From positions 255,525-317,785 of the forward strand of contig CABIWW010000002.1 in the NCBI GenBank assembly GCA_902362435.1: DNA of 62,261 nt, read 5' to 3'. Below the pieces are notes generated by a model. The model searched no databases and was not told where the DNA came from. It saw only the letters and a list, made by a program, of their open reading frames with translations. Positions within the stretch are counted from its first letter, which is position 1; every line of letters starts with the position of its first letter. Below are positions 8,177 through 16,398 of the stretch, piece by piece. A program made the position numbers and the translations under genes. Source of the stretch: Eubacteriaceae bacterium. Its GTDB lineage: Bacteria > Bacillota > Clostridia > Peptostreptococcales > Anaerovoracaceae.

Positions 8177-8208
8177 GAAGAAAACAAGAAGAAAGGAGGG
8201 GAGGTTTC

Positions 8209-8928
8209 ATGAAAGCTAACAACGATGCGCGCTCATCTGAACAGTATGCCGACACCGGCAGACGCCAGATGAATCCGAACAGTGAGCGCAGCACGAGTGC
8301 GAGCAACAATCACGGCAAGAGACAAACCGAGCGTGATAAATCCAACAGATGCGACAGGCGTGACAGGGTCAGCAGATTCGACAGACGCGACAGCTACCGG
8401 CGAACGGAGCGAAATGGCGGCAGTTTTTATGATGCGGTCAGCGATATACTTCCTTTCAGGCTTACCTTTGTATCTGCGGCCGTAATGATCGGGATCGTCT
8501 TCGTCGTATTTGCAACGACCTGCTTCGCTGCGATAACGCTTTCATCGGCATCCGAAAAGCTCGACACTGCAAAGTCAAACGCCCGCAGCTATGCCGACTA
8601 CTACGATGCGGAATCGACCGCTGTCGATATACTCACGATACTCGCATCTGACGACGGCAATTCGCTGGCTGACAAAAACGGGGAGCTGAAGTACCGTCCG
8701 GACGGAGACAACAGCACCGTCATCACTATTTCAAGAAACGGCGGCAGTTTTTCTTTTGATGTGCCGGTCAGAGGATCTGTCGGATCATCTGCAGGCTTCG
8801 ACGCCTCTGCCACGGACACCCTTTCCGGGAATGGTAAAATCGGCGCACAAAAAAACCTCCATGTGATCGCGCAGATCACTGAAGGTAATATAACAGTCAT
8901 AGAATGGTATCTCCGGGACGCGAACTGA
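8209..8928 (+). CDS. Single-span exported membrane protein with charged N-terminal tail
   Basis: A 239-residue protein: the first 75 residues form a cytoplasmic tail very rich in Arg, Asp, Ser and Asn (many RRD, DRR and SNN groups), followed by a hydrophobic helix (about 86-108) and an outside domain of about 125 residues. AAAGGAGGGG precedes the ATG. It ends the three-gene unit that begins at 7214. No family recognised. Confidence 0.75.
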   Translation: MKANNDARSSEQYADTGRRQMNPNSERSTSASNNHGKRQTERDKSNRCDRRDRVSRFDRRDSYRRTERNGGSFYDAVSDILPFRLTFVSAAVMIGIVFVVFATTCFAAITLSSASEKLDTAKSNARSYADYYDAESTAVDILTILASDDGNSLADKNGELKYRPDGDNSTVITISRNGGSFSFDVPVRGSVGSSAGFDASATDTLSGNGKIGAQKNLHVIAQITEGNITVIEWYLRDAN

Positions 8929-8959
8929 TCGAATCCGTGCAAAACACATTGTCCGAACT

Positions 8960-9694
8960 CTAGAACGTATGCGTTCCATACGCAAAATGATTGCTGTGCT
9001 CAAGGTCCTCGAGCAGCTCACTGTCACCTGCAGCATTTGCAGCTTTTGCAGCATCGTAAGTATCTTTCAGCATCGCTGCAAGTCTCACCGCTTTTCTTCC
9101 CAGACCGTATGCAACTTCTCTGCCCTTTACTTTATCGCTCGTCTTTCCATAAGTAGCGACCCAGCCCGCATCGACAAAATCATTGCAGCTGTAAAAGCTC
9201 TGCAGCGCCTGGAGCGTGCTGGCAACTCCCGCACTGCCGCAGGTTATAGCTGTCGCAGACACCTTGCCGTTCCCTATCGGCATATATGCCAGGGCGCGAT
9301 CCATTATCGCCTTGCACTGCGCAGTGACGCTGTAAAAATACACGGGCACTCCAAAAATCACGACATCTGATGATGCGATCGCATCGTGTATCTGCTTTAT
9401 AAAATCATCGCCGCATACACAACTGCCGGTCTTTGCACATGCCCAGCAGCCTCTGCAGAACTTGAGCTCGTCATCAGCCGCCTCGTAAACGCCCATGCGC
9501 TTTACCTCGACTTCGACGGACCCGGTAAATCCGGAGGCGGATCCTGAATAGGCAGAGCCGGCGTCTGCACCTTTGCCCGCACCTGACGACACTGACAGAC
9601 AGCCCGCGATCACTTCATCGAGAAGCTGATCGGTATTGCGCCCCTTCCGCGGGCTAGTATTTATCGCCAGTACTTTTATCTTCTGTTTAACCAT
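8960..9694 (-). CDS. Iron-sulfur flavoprotein / NADPH-dependent FMN reductase family
   Basis: A 244-residue flavodoxin-fold protein. INTSPRKGRNTD (11-22) is the FMN phosphate loop, and CRGCWAC (80-86) followed by Cys92 and Cys94 resembles the compact cysteine motif of iron-sulfur flavoproteins, which pass electrons between ferredoxin and small acceptors. GVPVYFYSVTAQCKAIMDR is the typical dimer and FMN-binding segment. I chose the ATG at 9694 because GAGGT stands 6 nt upstream. Residues about 33-59 form a Gly/Ala/Ser-rich insertion absent from a normal flavodoxin core. The gene stands alone, convergent with the 7214-8928 unit. Confidence 0.85.
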   Translation of the reverse strand: MVKQKIKVLAINTSPRKGRNTDQLLDEVIAGCLSVSSGAGKGADAGSAYSGSASGFTGSVEVEVKRMGVYEAADDELKFCRGCWACAKTGSCVCGDDFIKQIHDAIASSDVVIFGVPVYFYSVTAQCKAIMDRALAYMPIGNGKVSATAITCGSAGVASTLQALQSFYSCNDFVDAGWVATYGKTSDKVKGREVAYGLGRKAVRLAAMLKDTYDAAKAANAAGDSELLEDLEHSNHFAYGTHTF

Positions 9695-9821
9695 ATCATA
9701 CCTCATATCATGCGGAGAGCCGCCGTCACCGCAGCGGCCCGGCTGTCCTGAAGCCCATCACATACTACAGCTACACACTTCTGCCTGGACACGCAGCTGC
9801 CAAAAGAACGCACTGCCCTTC

Positions 9822-11807
9822 CTACTCGGTCGTGCTCAGGACCTCCTTGTTCTTCTCGACCTGACTTATCTTCATCCTCGAAACGTCAGCCGGATCGACT
9901 TCCTCCTTGAGCGCGAGTATCGTCGGCCCGAGGTAGACAGTCTTGAGAATCTCGCCATCGAGCGATATCTTGCTGTACTCCGTGAAGTTCTGTCCTTTGA
10001 TGTAGTAATTCTCGCCTATCTTCACGACCTCGTCGATCCTGATATCCTTGACGCCCATCTTCAGCTTCGTCGGCTCGTAAGGGTTCTTGCCACCGTATAT
10101 ATACTGCTTGCCGTAAAGCATGTCGTACGACAGTGCTTCGAGGTTCGCGAGATAGTTTTTGTCGCTTTTGTGGTTCTGCTGGTATTTGTTCATCATGCCG
10201 ACCGAAATATCAAGTCTGCTGAGGACATCAGACGTCAGCTCATATGCATTGATGTCCTTGTCCTGCTTTTCCATGCCGAAATTGTTCCATATGATGTACT
10301 GAGTTTTGTAAAGCGATCCCGATTTCATGTCGCTTTCTTCCATGTCGAGTGCCGGCAGATGGTCTCCATACATGATGAGCACGACGTCCTCATCATATGA
10401 TGCGAGAGTATCCGTAAGCTCCTTTACGAAAAGATCCATCTCGTACACCTGGTTCGCATAGTACTCATACGTCCAGCGCTGCTCCTCTGAATCCGCCTTC
10501 GTCACCGTGACTGAAGGGTTCTCGATCACCTGTTCGGTCGGGTACTTGCCGTGACCCTGAACGGAGATCGTGTATATATAGTCAGTGCCCTCGGTACTGT
10601 CGAGTGCGTCTACTATCTGCTCTGTGAGGAGCGCGTCCTTCGCCCAGTTTTTCGGCGTCTTCATCACGTTGTTCATGTATTCGAGGCTTGTGAACGTGTC
10701 AAATCCCAAATTTGAAAATACTTTGTTCCTGCCGTAAAATGCGCCTCTGTGGTTATGGATCGCATGCGATGAATATCCGAGCTGCTTGAGATCATAAGGA
10801 GTCGACTCGCATGTCGTCGTTCTCAGGATCTCCTTGTACGGATATTCTCCGGGTCCGAAGAACTTGACGCTCATTCCCGTCATCACTTCAAATTCGACGT
10901 TTGCAGTTCCCGCACCTACTGCAGGGACTGTCAGGTAGCCTGATGAATATTCCTTCATAAGCTTCCTGTAGTTCGGCGTCGGATCTTTGGAAAATTCCAG
11001 CCCTTCGACCTGCGTCGGATCTATGAACGACTCAAGCTGCAGGAATATGATATTCGGCTTGTTTGCCACATCCGTATCGTCATCCTCGCCCGGCGTGTAA
11101 ATACCGTCGTCGCCCAGCTCTCCGCTCTTGAAGATGCTCTTTATTTTTTCTTCAGAATAGCCGTCCGGCTTGCCGATACCTTTATCCATCCATGTCACCA
11201 GGAATCCGTACGGAACTCCGTTGTCTCTGTATCCGTATGCCAGGTTGCCGAAGAACGTATCCAGCACACCTGTTCTGATCGCAGCCTGGAACGCACCGAC
11301 CGTTATCAGTGCGATCACAACGATCGTCGCAACAGCCTTCTTATAGTTCACCTTTTCCTTGAGTCTCGGCGCTTTACGGAACAGTATTATGAACGCGAAT
11401 ACAAGCGCCGCTATTCCCGCAAGAGACAGTATTATAGTGAGCGGCTTGAAATATGTCGACACTATCGACATGCCGTCTTTCAGACTCTTCAGGTCGTATA
11501 CCGTGAACGGCGTCATCCTGTTGGAAAGTATGACACCATTGATTATGCCGAGCGCAAGCCATATGAGCGACAGCATGCACATGGCGAACACGCGCCGCCT
11601 GAACAGCAGCGCCAGCGATATGACAGCAAAGATCAGCAGTACATTGCACAGAGATACCAGCGGGCTCTGCACCAGAAACAGCACCCCCTGGATCAGTGAA
11701 TGTCTTGCAAGAGTTTCTATAATAAGATCAAGAACTATTGCTGTCACAAATAATAATACAACGTAATTCTTCAGATATTTGTTGCAGAATTTCTTCAGCT
11801 TTTCCAT
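9822..11807 (-). CDS. LTA synthase-like sulfatase-fold phosphoglycerol transferase
   Basis: A 661-residue membrane enzyme of the lipoteichoic acid synthase family, which moves glycerol phosphate from phosphatidylglycerol to a growing polymer outside the cell. Five hydrophobic helices fill the first 200 residues. The extracellular alkaline-phosphatase-like domain shows ESFIDPTQ, the nucleophile segment GAGTANVEFEVMTGMS with its conserved threonine, HNHRGAFYGR and the metal site YGDHLP. A C-terminal extension of about 120 residues follows the catalytic core. The ATG at 11807 has GGGAGATAAG upstream; an earlier GTG would overlap ksgA. It is the last gene of the ksgA unit. Confidence 0.88.
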   Translation of the reverse strand: MEKLKKFCNKYLKNYVVLLFVTAIVLDLIIETLARHSLIQGVLFLVQSPLVSLCNVLLIFAVISLALLFRRRVFAMCMLSLIWLALGIINGVILSNRMTPFTVYDLKSLKDGMSIVSTYFKPLTIILSLAGIAALVFAFIILFRKAPRLKEKVNYKKAVATIVVIALITVGAFQAAIRTGVLDTFFGNLAYGYRDNGVPYGFLVTWMDKGIGKPDGYSEEKIKSIFKSGELGDDGIYTPGEDDDTDVANKPNIIFLQLESFIDPTQVEGLEFSKDPTPNYRKLMKEYSSGYLTVPAVGAGTANVEFEVMTGMSVKFFGPGEYPYKEILRTTTCESTPYDLKQLGYSSHAIHNHRGAFYGRNKVFSNLGFDTFTSLEYMNNVMKTPKNWAKDALLTEQIVDALDSTEGTDYIYTISVQGHGKYPTEQVIENPSVTVTKADSEEQRWTYEYYANQVYEMDLFVKELTDTLASYDEDVVLIMYGDHLPALDMEESDMKSGSLYKTQYIIWNNFGMEKQDKDINAYELTSDVLSRLDISVGMMNKYQQNHKSDKNYLANLEALSYDMLYGKQYIYGGKNPYEPTKLKMGVKDIRIDEVVKIGENYYIKGQNFTEYSKISLDGEILKTVYLGPTILALKEEVDPADVSRMKISQVEKNKEVLSTTE

Positions 11808-11812
11808 CTTTC

Positions 11813-12688
11813 TTATCTCCCACAATGCGCAGCCACTATATTCGCAATGACTGCAAATTCTTTTATATCAAGTGTTTCAGCCCTTCTGACCGGATCTATC
11901 CCTGCTTCCTGCAGTACAGATCTGACTTCATCCTTTGAAAGGCCGTTTACTCCCGTAAGTGAATTGAGCAGCGTCTTTCTCCTCTGCCCGAATCCGTGTT
12001 TTATGCACGCAAAAAAGGTCTTTTCATCAGTGAGCTCCACCGGCCTTTCACTTCTTATGGAAAGGTGCAGAACTGATGAATCCACCTTTGGTCTCGGTAT
12101 GAATACTTCTTTCGGAACGATTGCCACCTGCTCGACGGTGCAGTAATACTGGACTGCCACGGAAAGCGCACCGTACGTCTTGCCGCCCGGTGCCGCTTTT
12201 ATCCTGTCAGCGACCTCCTTCTGCATCATGATAGTGATGCTTTCAGCCTCAGTGCCGTTTTCCAGTATACCCATGATTATCGGGGTGGTGATGTAATACG
12301 GCAGATTGCCGAGTATCTTGACATTGCCTGTAAACGTCCCGGCTGATCTTTCTTCATCTATTATTTCGTTTATATCCGTTTTCAATACATCCTGATTGAC
12401 TATGCGGATGTTGTCATATCCGGCAAGTGTCTCCGACAGTATCGGTATGAGCTTGCTGTCTATCTCGATGGCTACCACTCTGGCCGCCTGCTCTGCTGCT
12501 GCCGCTGTCAGCACTCCGATCCCCGGACCGATCTCTATGACCATATCATCCGGACCGATCTGTGCGCCTTCGATGATCTTCTCGATCACATTCCGATCTG
12601 TTATGAAGTTCTGTCCGAGGCTTTTTGACAGCTTGAAATCGTATTGTTCTCTGATATCATGTATCGTTGATGGTGAATATAATTTCAT
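11813..12688 (-). CDS. ksgA: 16S rRNA (adenine1518/1519-N6)-dimethyltransferase
   Basis: RsmA/KsgA (291 residues) dimethylates two adjacent adenines in helix 45 of 16S rRNA late in 30S assembly. The SAM loop IEIGPGIGVLT (51-61) and the catalytic NLPYYITTP motif (128 on) are clear; FIPRPKVDSSVL and the C-terminal FGQRRKTLLNSL are family hallmarks. It lies 8 nt after rnmV, the order usual in Firmicutes. Confidence 0.95.
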   Translation of the reverse strand: MKLYSPSTIHDIREQYDFKLSKSLGQNFITDRNVIEKIIEGAQIGPDDMVIEIGPGIGVLTAAAAEQAARVVAIEIDSKLIPILSETLAGYDNIRIVNQDVLKTDINEIIDEERSAGTFTGNVKILGNLPYYITTPIIMGILENGTEAESITIMMQKEVADRIKAAPGGKTYGALSVAVQYYCTVEQVAIVPKEVFIPRPKVDSSVLHLSIRSERPVELTDEKTFFACIKHGFGQRRKTLLNSLTGVNGLSKDEVRSVLQEAGIDPVRRAETLDIKEFAVIANIVAAHCGR

Positions 12689-12696
12689 CTGTATCT

Positions 12697-13236
12697 CTAT
12701 GTCTCCTGCAAAGTTTTTTCCAGCTTTTCTTTTGTGATCCCGAATTTATTGAGTCGCTGCAGGAATGTCCTGCCATTGCAGTACCCTATCCCCAGCGCTT
12801 TACCTGCGACTTTTCGTTTAAAGGCAGAATCCGCCTGTCCTGTCAGGCCGTACCTTATCATGTCCTGAACGTCCAGCTCCTCTGCCGCACTGCCGTTTTC
12901 CAGTGTGCAGTGCGCCATGGAAAGCGCAGCTCTTATGCTATCCGGCGATGCGTTCTCGATGCCTATGTCTCCATCCTTAGTGGCATCGCTTCTGTCGAGA
13001 AAAGCCTGCCCTGCATCCGGAAATCTTTCCGTCAGTTTTTTTCTTATCTGCCTTCCGGCGTGATCCGGATCGGTAAAGATTATGATGCCTTTCTCGGCGT
13101 ATGCCTTTTCGATAAGTTCCCAGGTTCTCCTTGTTATACCATATCCATGTGTTTCTATTGTGACGGCATCCACACTTTTTTTGACCGCCGCCGTATCGTC
13201 ACGTCCTTCGACGATTATTATCTCTTTTATTTTCAT
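12697..13236 (-). CDS. rnmV: Ribonuclease M5
   Basis: A 179-residue Toprim nuclease that matures 5S rRNA in Firmicutes. VEGRDD (9-14) and the FTDPDHAG segment (near 54-61) are the Toprim acidic motifs; SFDR-type DRSDATK near 82 and the C-terminal GIGYCNGRTFLQRLNKFGI region are characteristic. Gene order rnmV-ksgA is conserved in this phylum. Confidence 0.93.
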   Translation of the reverse strand: MKIKEIIIVEGRDDTAAVKKSVDAVTIETHGYGITRRTWELIEKAYAEKGIIIFTDPDHAGRQIRKKLTERFPDAGQAFLDRSDATKDGDIGIENASPDSIRAALSMAHCTLENGSAAEELDVQDMIRYGLTGQADSAFKRKVAGKALGIGYCNGRTFLQRLNKFGITKEKLEKTLQET

Positions 13237-13337
13237 TATTACACTGTCCTGTGTTCCTGCGCTGTCTGCTCCGTCTGCTCGCCGCCTATCCCGGCGCCTG
13301 CCGGCCTGCGCTTTGCTGCCGCCCGGCCCAATGCTGT

Positions 13338-13832
13338 TTACTGCTGGTCGGAGCTTTTATCGCTGTCGCTATCGTCACTGCTGTCATCGCTGTTGGTGAT
13401 CGAGTCAGGGAACAGAAAAATAGTTTCTCCGGGCTTTATCAGTCTGAGCTGATCGCGCGCCTGCTCCTCAACATTCGAGAGGTCGTTTACTTCCTCAAGT
13501 TCTTTTTCGAGCTGCTCTTTTTCTTCTATAAGCTCGCGTTTCTGCGCTTCTGCATCATGCTGCTCGCGTTTCAGCGAGAATATATTGAATATGGAAAACG
13601 AAAACAGCCCTAAAATGAGTACAATAACAAGGCCTATCATTATTCTCCGTCTCGCGCGGTTTTTTCTGATAGCCATTTTTCCTCTTGTGTTCTGTCTGGC
13701 GGCTGCTTTAGCTTTCGCTTCTTCTTTCGCTCTTTCCGCCCGTCTTTTTTCCAGCCTTTGTTTTCTGGCCTGCTCCATGTCGATGACCTGGCTGTTGTTT
13801 TTGAATTCTGTACTTCGTCGTCTTTTACCCAT
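13338..13832 (-). CDS. divIC: Septum formation initiator FtsB/DivIC
   Basis: A bitopic cell-division protein of 164 residues: a strongly basic cytoplasmic part (1-63), one transmembrane helix (about 65-86), a periplasmic-side coiled coil (87-120, repeated KRELIEEKEQLEKELEEV) and the conserved ARDQLRLIKPGE segment (125-136). The tail is an unusual Ser/Asp run (148-164). The ATG at 13832 is favoured because the promoter at 13839-13867 puts +1 exactly on its A; there is no Shine-Dalgarno sequence, so the mRNA is probably leaderless. The first 193 bp lie inside yabQ in another frame. Confidence 0.88.
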   Translation of the reverse strand: MGKRRRSTEFKNNSQVIDMEQARKQRLEKRRAERAKEEAKAKAAARQNTRGKMAIRKNRARRRIMIGLVIVLILGLFSFSIFNIFSLKREQHDAEAQKRELIEEKEQLEKELEEVNDLSNVEEQARDQLRLIKPGETIFLFPDSITNSDDSSDDSDSDKSSDQQ

Positions 13833-14116
13833 GCACTGATTATACCACAGCAGATTTTTTTCCACAATAACACCCCTGCGGAAAAGCCCAAAAACGCATG
13901 CACGGAGAGCCTGCCATACGCTGCGTAATACAGGAATTCCGGGATCACTGCACAGCATGTCGCCCAGAACAGTGCTTCCTGTACCAGACGGATGCATTTT
14001 GACGTGGTTTTTCGCTGTGCCAGGCGCAAAAGCTGCCACAGGGTTTCTGCCAGTACGCCTGCGCCTGCCATCACCGCCAGCGTCCCGGCCTGCCGGGTTA
14101 TAAGCTCTGTCAGCAT
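13640..14116 (-). CDS. yabQ: Spore cortex biosynthesis protein YabQ
   Basis: A 158-residue protein needed in Bacillus for spore cortex formation and located in the forespore membrane. Three to four hydrophobic helices occupy residues 5-93 (LAVMAGAGVLAETLWQLLRL, the GFSAGVLLWKK segment), then a strongly basic, Lys/Arg-rich tail. The YabP gene lies 4 nt upstream, as in other spore formers. The tail (about 64 residues) is encoded by DNA that also encodes the start of divIC in another frame, so its sequence may be constrained by, or a by-product of, the overlap. Confidence 0.82.
   Translation of the reverse strand: MLTELITRQAGTLAVMAGAGVLAETLWQLLRLAQRKTTSKCIRLVQEALFWATCCAVIPEFLYYAAYGRLSVHAFLGFSAGVLLWKKICCGIISAWVKDDEVQNSKTTARSSTWSRPENKGWKKDGRKERKKKRKLKQPPDRTQEEKWLSEKTARDGE
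13839..13867 (-). promoter_or_regulatory. Promoter inside yabQ for leaderless divIC
   Basis: Minus strand: TTGTGG (13867-13862), 17-nt spacer, perfect TATAAT (13844-13839). Seven nucleotides after the -10 box is the A of the divIC ATG (13832). The promoter lies within the yabQ reading frame. Confidence 0.7.
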
Positions 14117-14120
14117 TTCA

Positions 14121-14381
14121 TCACTTCATCAGCCTGGCGAAAAATCCTTTTTCGCCTTTTTCCCTGACTTTAACGTACATGAGCGAATCCACAGTCCCTG
14201 TCACGACTGCTCTGCCCTCATCGAGATCGAGCATATGTATATGCAGTCCGGAACCTTTTATTATCATCGCGCCTTTTCCGAGCGTGGCTCTGACCTCTTC
14301 CTCATCGAAACTGTCTATTTCACGGATATCCGTGACCGTTACAGTGTCGCGATTCTCTATCGTGACTGTGTGATTTTCCAT
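14121..14381 (-). CDS. yabP: Sporulation protein YabP
   Basis: An 86-residue YabP-family protein: the beta-strand pattern ENHTVTIENRDTVTVT, then GKGAMIIKGSGLHIHMLDLDEG and VTGTVDSLMYV, is characteristic. AAAGGAGG precedes the ATG. With yabQ it indicates a spore-forming organism or recent descendant; neither gene proves sporulation. Confidence 0.92.
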   Translation of the reverse strand: MENHTVTIENRDTVTVTDIREIDSFDEEEVRATLGKGAMIIKGSGLHIHMLDLDEGRAVVTGTVDSLMYVKVREKGEKGFFARLMK

Positions 14382-14583
14382 AAGCGCGCCTCCTTTATAT
14401 ACGTTATATTTCCCTGATTAAAATGTATTCTGAGGTGAGGGAAAATAGAACTTCGCGAGGCTGGAATCGACCGAAGAACAGATTCTATTTTTTTCATCTG
14501 TCTGCTTGACAGGGAGCATACAATATCAGTGAACAGGATCCTGACCACCCCCCCCCAATGCCGGCCGGAACGGAAAGCGCAGC

Positions 14584-14718
14584 AGGATCGAAGGCGAGAA
14601 AACCGGGCGTATCGAAACTGAGCGTGACATCGCACGAAAGATGCTGGCTAAAAAACTCGATATCCGGCTTATCAAAGAAATTACCGGTCTCACCGAAGAG
14701 GAAATCAAGAAATTATAG
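14584..14718 (+). pseudogene. Remnant of Rpn-family (PD-(D/E)XK) recombination-promoting nuclease/transposase
   Basis: The frame ending at TAG 14716-14718 reads RIEGEKTGRIETERDIARKM and then a LAKKLDIRLIKEITGLTEEEIKKL-type tail, which is the C-terminal signature of Rpn/transposase proteins (a repeated EG..EG linker followed by a short helix that ends in EEI..L). The nuclease domain is missing. Upstream is a run of nine C (14548-14556) and no start codon with a binding site, so this is a decayed fragment of a mobile-element-related gene. Confidence 0.65.
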
Positions 14719-14835
14719 CCACAGTTATAGCAGAGATGTTTATGACTTGAGCAAGGCATTTTCCGCATTTCCCGCCTGAAGCTGCCGCATCAGCGCACAA
14801 CTATCCGCTGGTGCACGGTTATTCAATGTAATTTC

Positions 14836-14879
14836 AAAAGCGCTGTCCGACTCGTCTTTTCAAGTCGAACAGCGCTTTT
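14836..14879 (-). terminator. Terminator of the purine operon
   Basis: AAAAGCGCTGT pairs with ACAGCGCTTTT, with CGACT/AGTCG above it, a long perfect stem with A and T runs on either side. It lies 107 nt after the purD stop on the minus strand and could also work on the plus strand for the remnant gene. Confidence 0.85.
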
Positions 14880-14985
14880 ACATTGATATCGTTTTATCTG
14901 CCGATTTTCATATGTCCAAATCGCCCAGAACTATTAACAGGATCTGTCTGTACCGGAGCTCCGGCGAATATCGCTCACCGATCGC

Positions 14986-16368
14986 CTATCGCCGATTGAT
15001 TGTTCCGATGTCTTTTCTGTACTGCATGCCGTCAAAGCTGATCCTGCGGATATTGTCATATGCCTTGGCACGGGCTTCTTCGTGCGTTTTGCCGAGAGCT
15101 GTGACGCCGAGCACTCTGCCGCCTGAAGTTACGATCACGGTCTCCACGCCCTCCGCGGCACCTGCCTCGCTTGCCGAGGCGCCGCCTGAACAGCAGCATC
15201 CGCATCCGGCCCCCGCCCTGGCCTCGAGATCAGCTCCAGCCTCTGCCTCGCACTGACCTGCCGCCTTTGCAGCTGTACCGGCATGGAAGACGATCACGTC
15301 ATCGTCGACGTCATCGAGTCCGCTGATCACTTTGCCTTTCTCGTAGCTGCCGGGATATCCGCCCGATGCAGCAACTACACACACTGCCTTTTCATCGCTC
15401 CACTTTATCTCGACATCTGCGAGCCTGTTTTCAGTGACCGCAACGAAAATATCCAATAAATCGCTTTCGAGTCGCGGCAGCACCGACTGAGTCTCCGGAT
15501 CTCCGAAGCGATTGTTGAATTCTATCACCTTTGGACCGTCTTCAGATATCATCAGGCCGATGAACAGCACTCCCCTGAAATCCAGTCCGTCTTTCTGGAA
15601 TCCCTTGAGCGTCGGCTCCAGTATCTGCTCTCTTATCTGCTTTTCGAGCTCCGGCGTGAACACAAGGCTCGGCGAGTAAGTTCCCATGCCGCCTGTGTTC
15701 GGCCCCTTGTCTCCGTCGAATATCCTCTTGTAATCCTGCGCAGATTCCATCGGCACTATCGAATTTTCATCCACGAAGCAGAGCATCGACGCCTCGATAC
15801 CTGTCAGGAATTCCTCCACCACTACCTTGTCAGCAGCCGAACCGAAGACCTTCCGGCCCATCATTTCCTCGATCGCAGCCTTTGCATCCGCTTCATTCTC
15901 AGGGATCACAACACCTTTTCCGGCTGCAAGCCCGTCAGCCTTGAGCACCATCGGGTATCCGTAGATCCCGACTGCTGAAAGCAGCTCGTCCTTGTCAGTG
16001 AACTCTTTGTAGCCTGCCGTCGGGATATCATGCCTTGCAAGGAATGCCTTGGTGAACGACTTGCTGGCTTCGAGCTGCGAGCATTTCTTATTAGGCCCGA
16101 ATACCCGCACTCCGCACTTTTCCAGCTCATCCACTATACCCATCGCAAGCGGCACCTCCGGTCCGATGACCGCCAGATCGATCTTTTCGTCAGATGCAAA
16201 GCTGCAGATGCCTGGGATGTCCTCGGCACTGACGTCTATGCATTCTGCGACCGCCGCGATCCCGGCATTTCCCGGAGCGCAGTACAATTTATCGATTTTG
16301 GGGCTCTGCGCCAGCTTCCAGCATATCGCATGCTCTCTGCCGCCTCCGCCCACAACTAAAACTTTCAT
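14986..16368 (-). CDS. purD: Phosphoribosylamine-glycine ligase (GAR synthetase)
   Basis: ATP-grasp enzyme joining phosphoribosylamine and glycine, step 2 of purine synthesis. LVVGGGGREHAICWKL (4-19), the KADGLAAGKGVVIP loop (143-156) and FNNRFGDPETQ (284-294) are diagnostic. At 460 residues it is about 40 longer than usual, because residues roughly 366-408, between the FHAGT strand and the SGGRVLGVTALG motif, are an Ala/Gly/Glu-rich insertion containing a Cys cluster (CGCCC at 389-393). The insertion is in frame and leaves all motifs intact. It is the last gene of the operon; AAGGAGG precedes the start. Confidence 0.94.
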   Translation of the reverse strand: MKVLVVGGGGREHAICWKLAQSPKIDKLYCAPGNAGIAAVAECIDVSAEDIPGICSFASDEKIDLAVIGPEVPLAMGIVDELEKCGVRVFGPNKKCSQLEASKSFTKAFLARHDIPTAGYKEFTDKDELLSAVGIYGYPMVLKADGLAAGKGVVIPENEADAKAAIEEMMGRKVFGSAADKVVVEEFLTGIEASMLCFVDENSIVPMESAQDYKRIFDGDKGPNTGGMGTYSPSLVFTPELEKQIREQILEPTLKGFQKDGLDFRGVLFIGLMISEDGPKVIEFNNRFGDPETQSVLPRLESDLLDIFVAVTENRLADVEIKWSDEKAVCVVAASGGYPGSYEKGKVISGLDDVDDDVIVFHAGTAAKAAGQCEAEAGADLEARAGAGCGCCCSGGASASEAGAAEGVETVIVTSGGRVLGVTALGKTHEEARAKAYDNIRRISFDGMQYRKDIGTINRR

Positions 16369-16398
16369 CAGTGAACCTCCTTGTCATGCCTGCCGCTA

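Noticed and set aside
14558..14779. 73-codon plus-strand gene
   Set aside because: It is out of frame with the recognisable Rpn remnant, lacks a binding site and has no family features.
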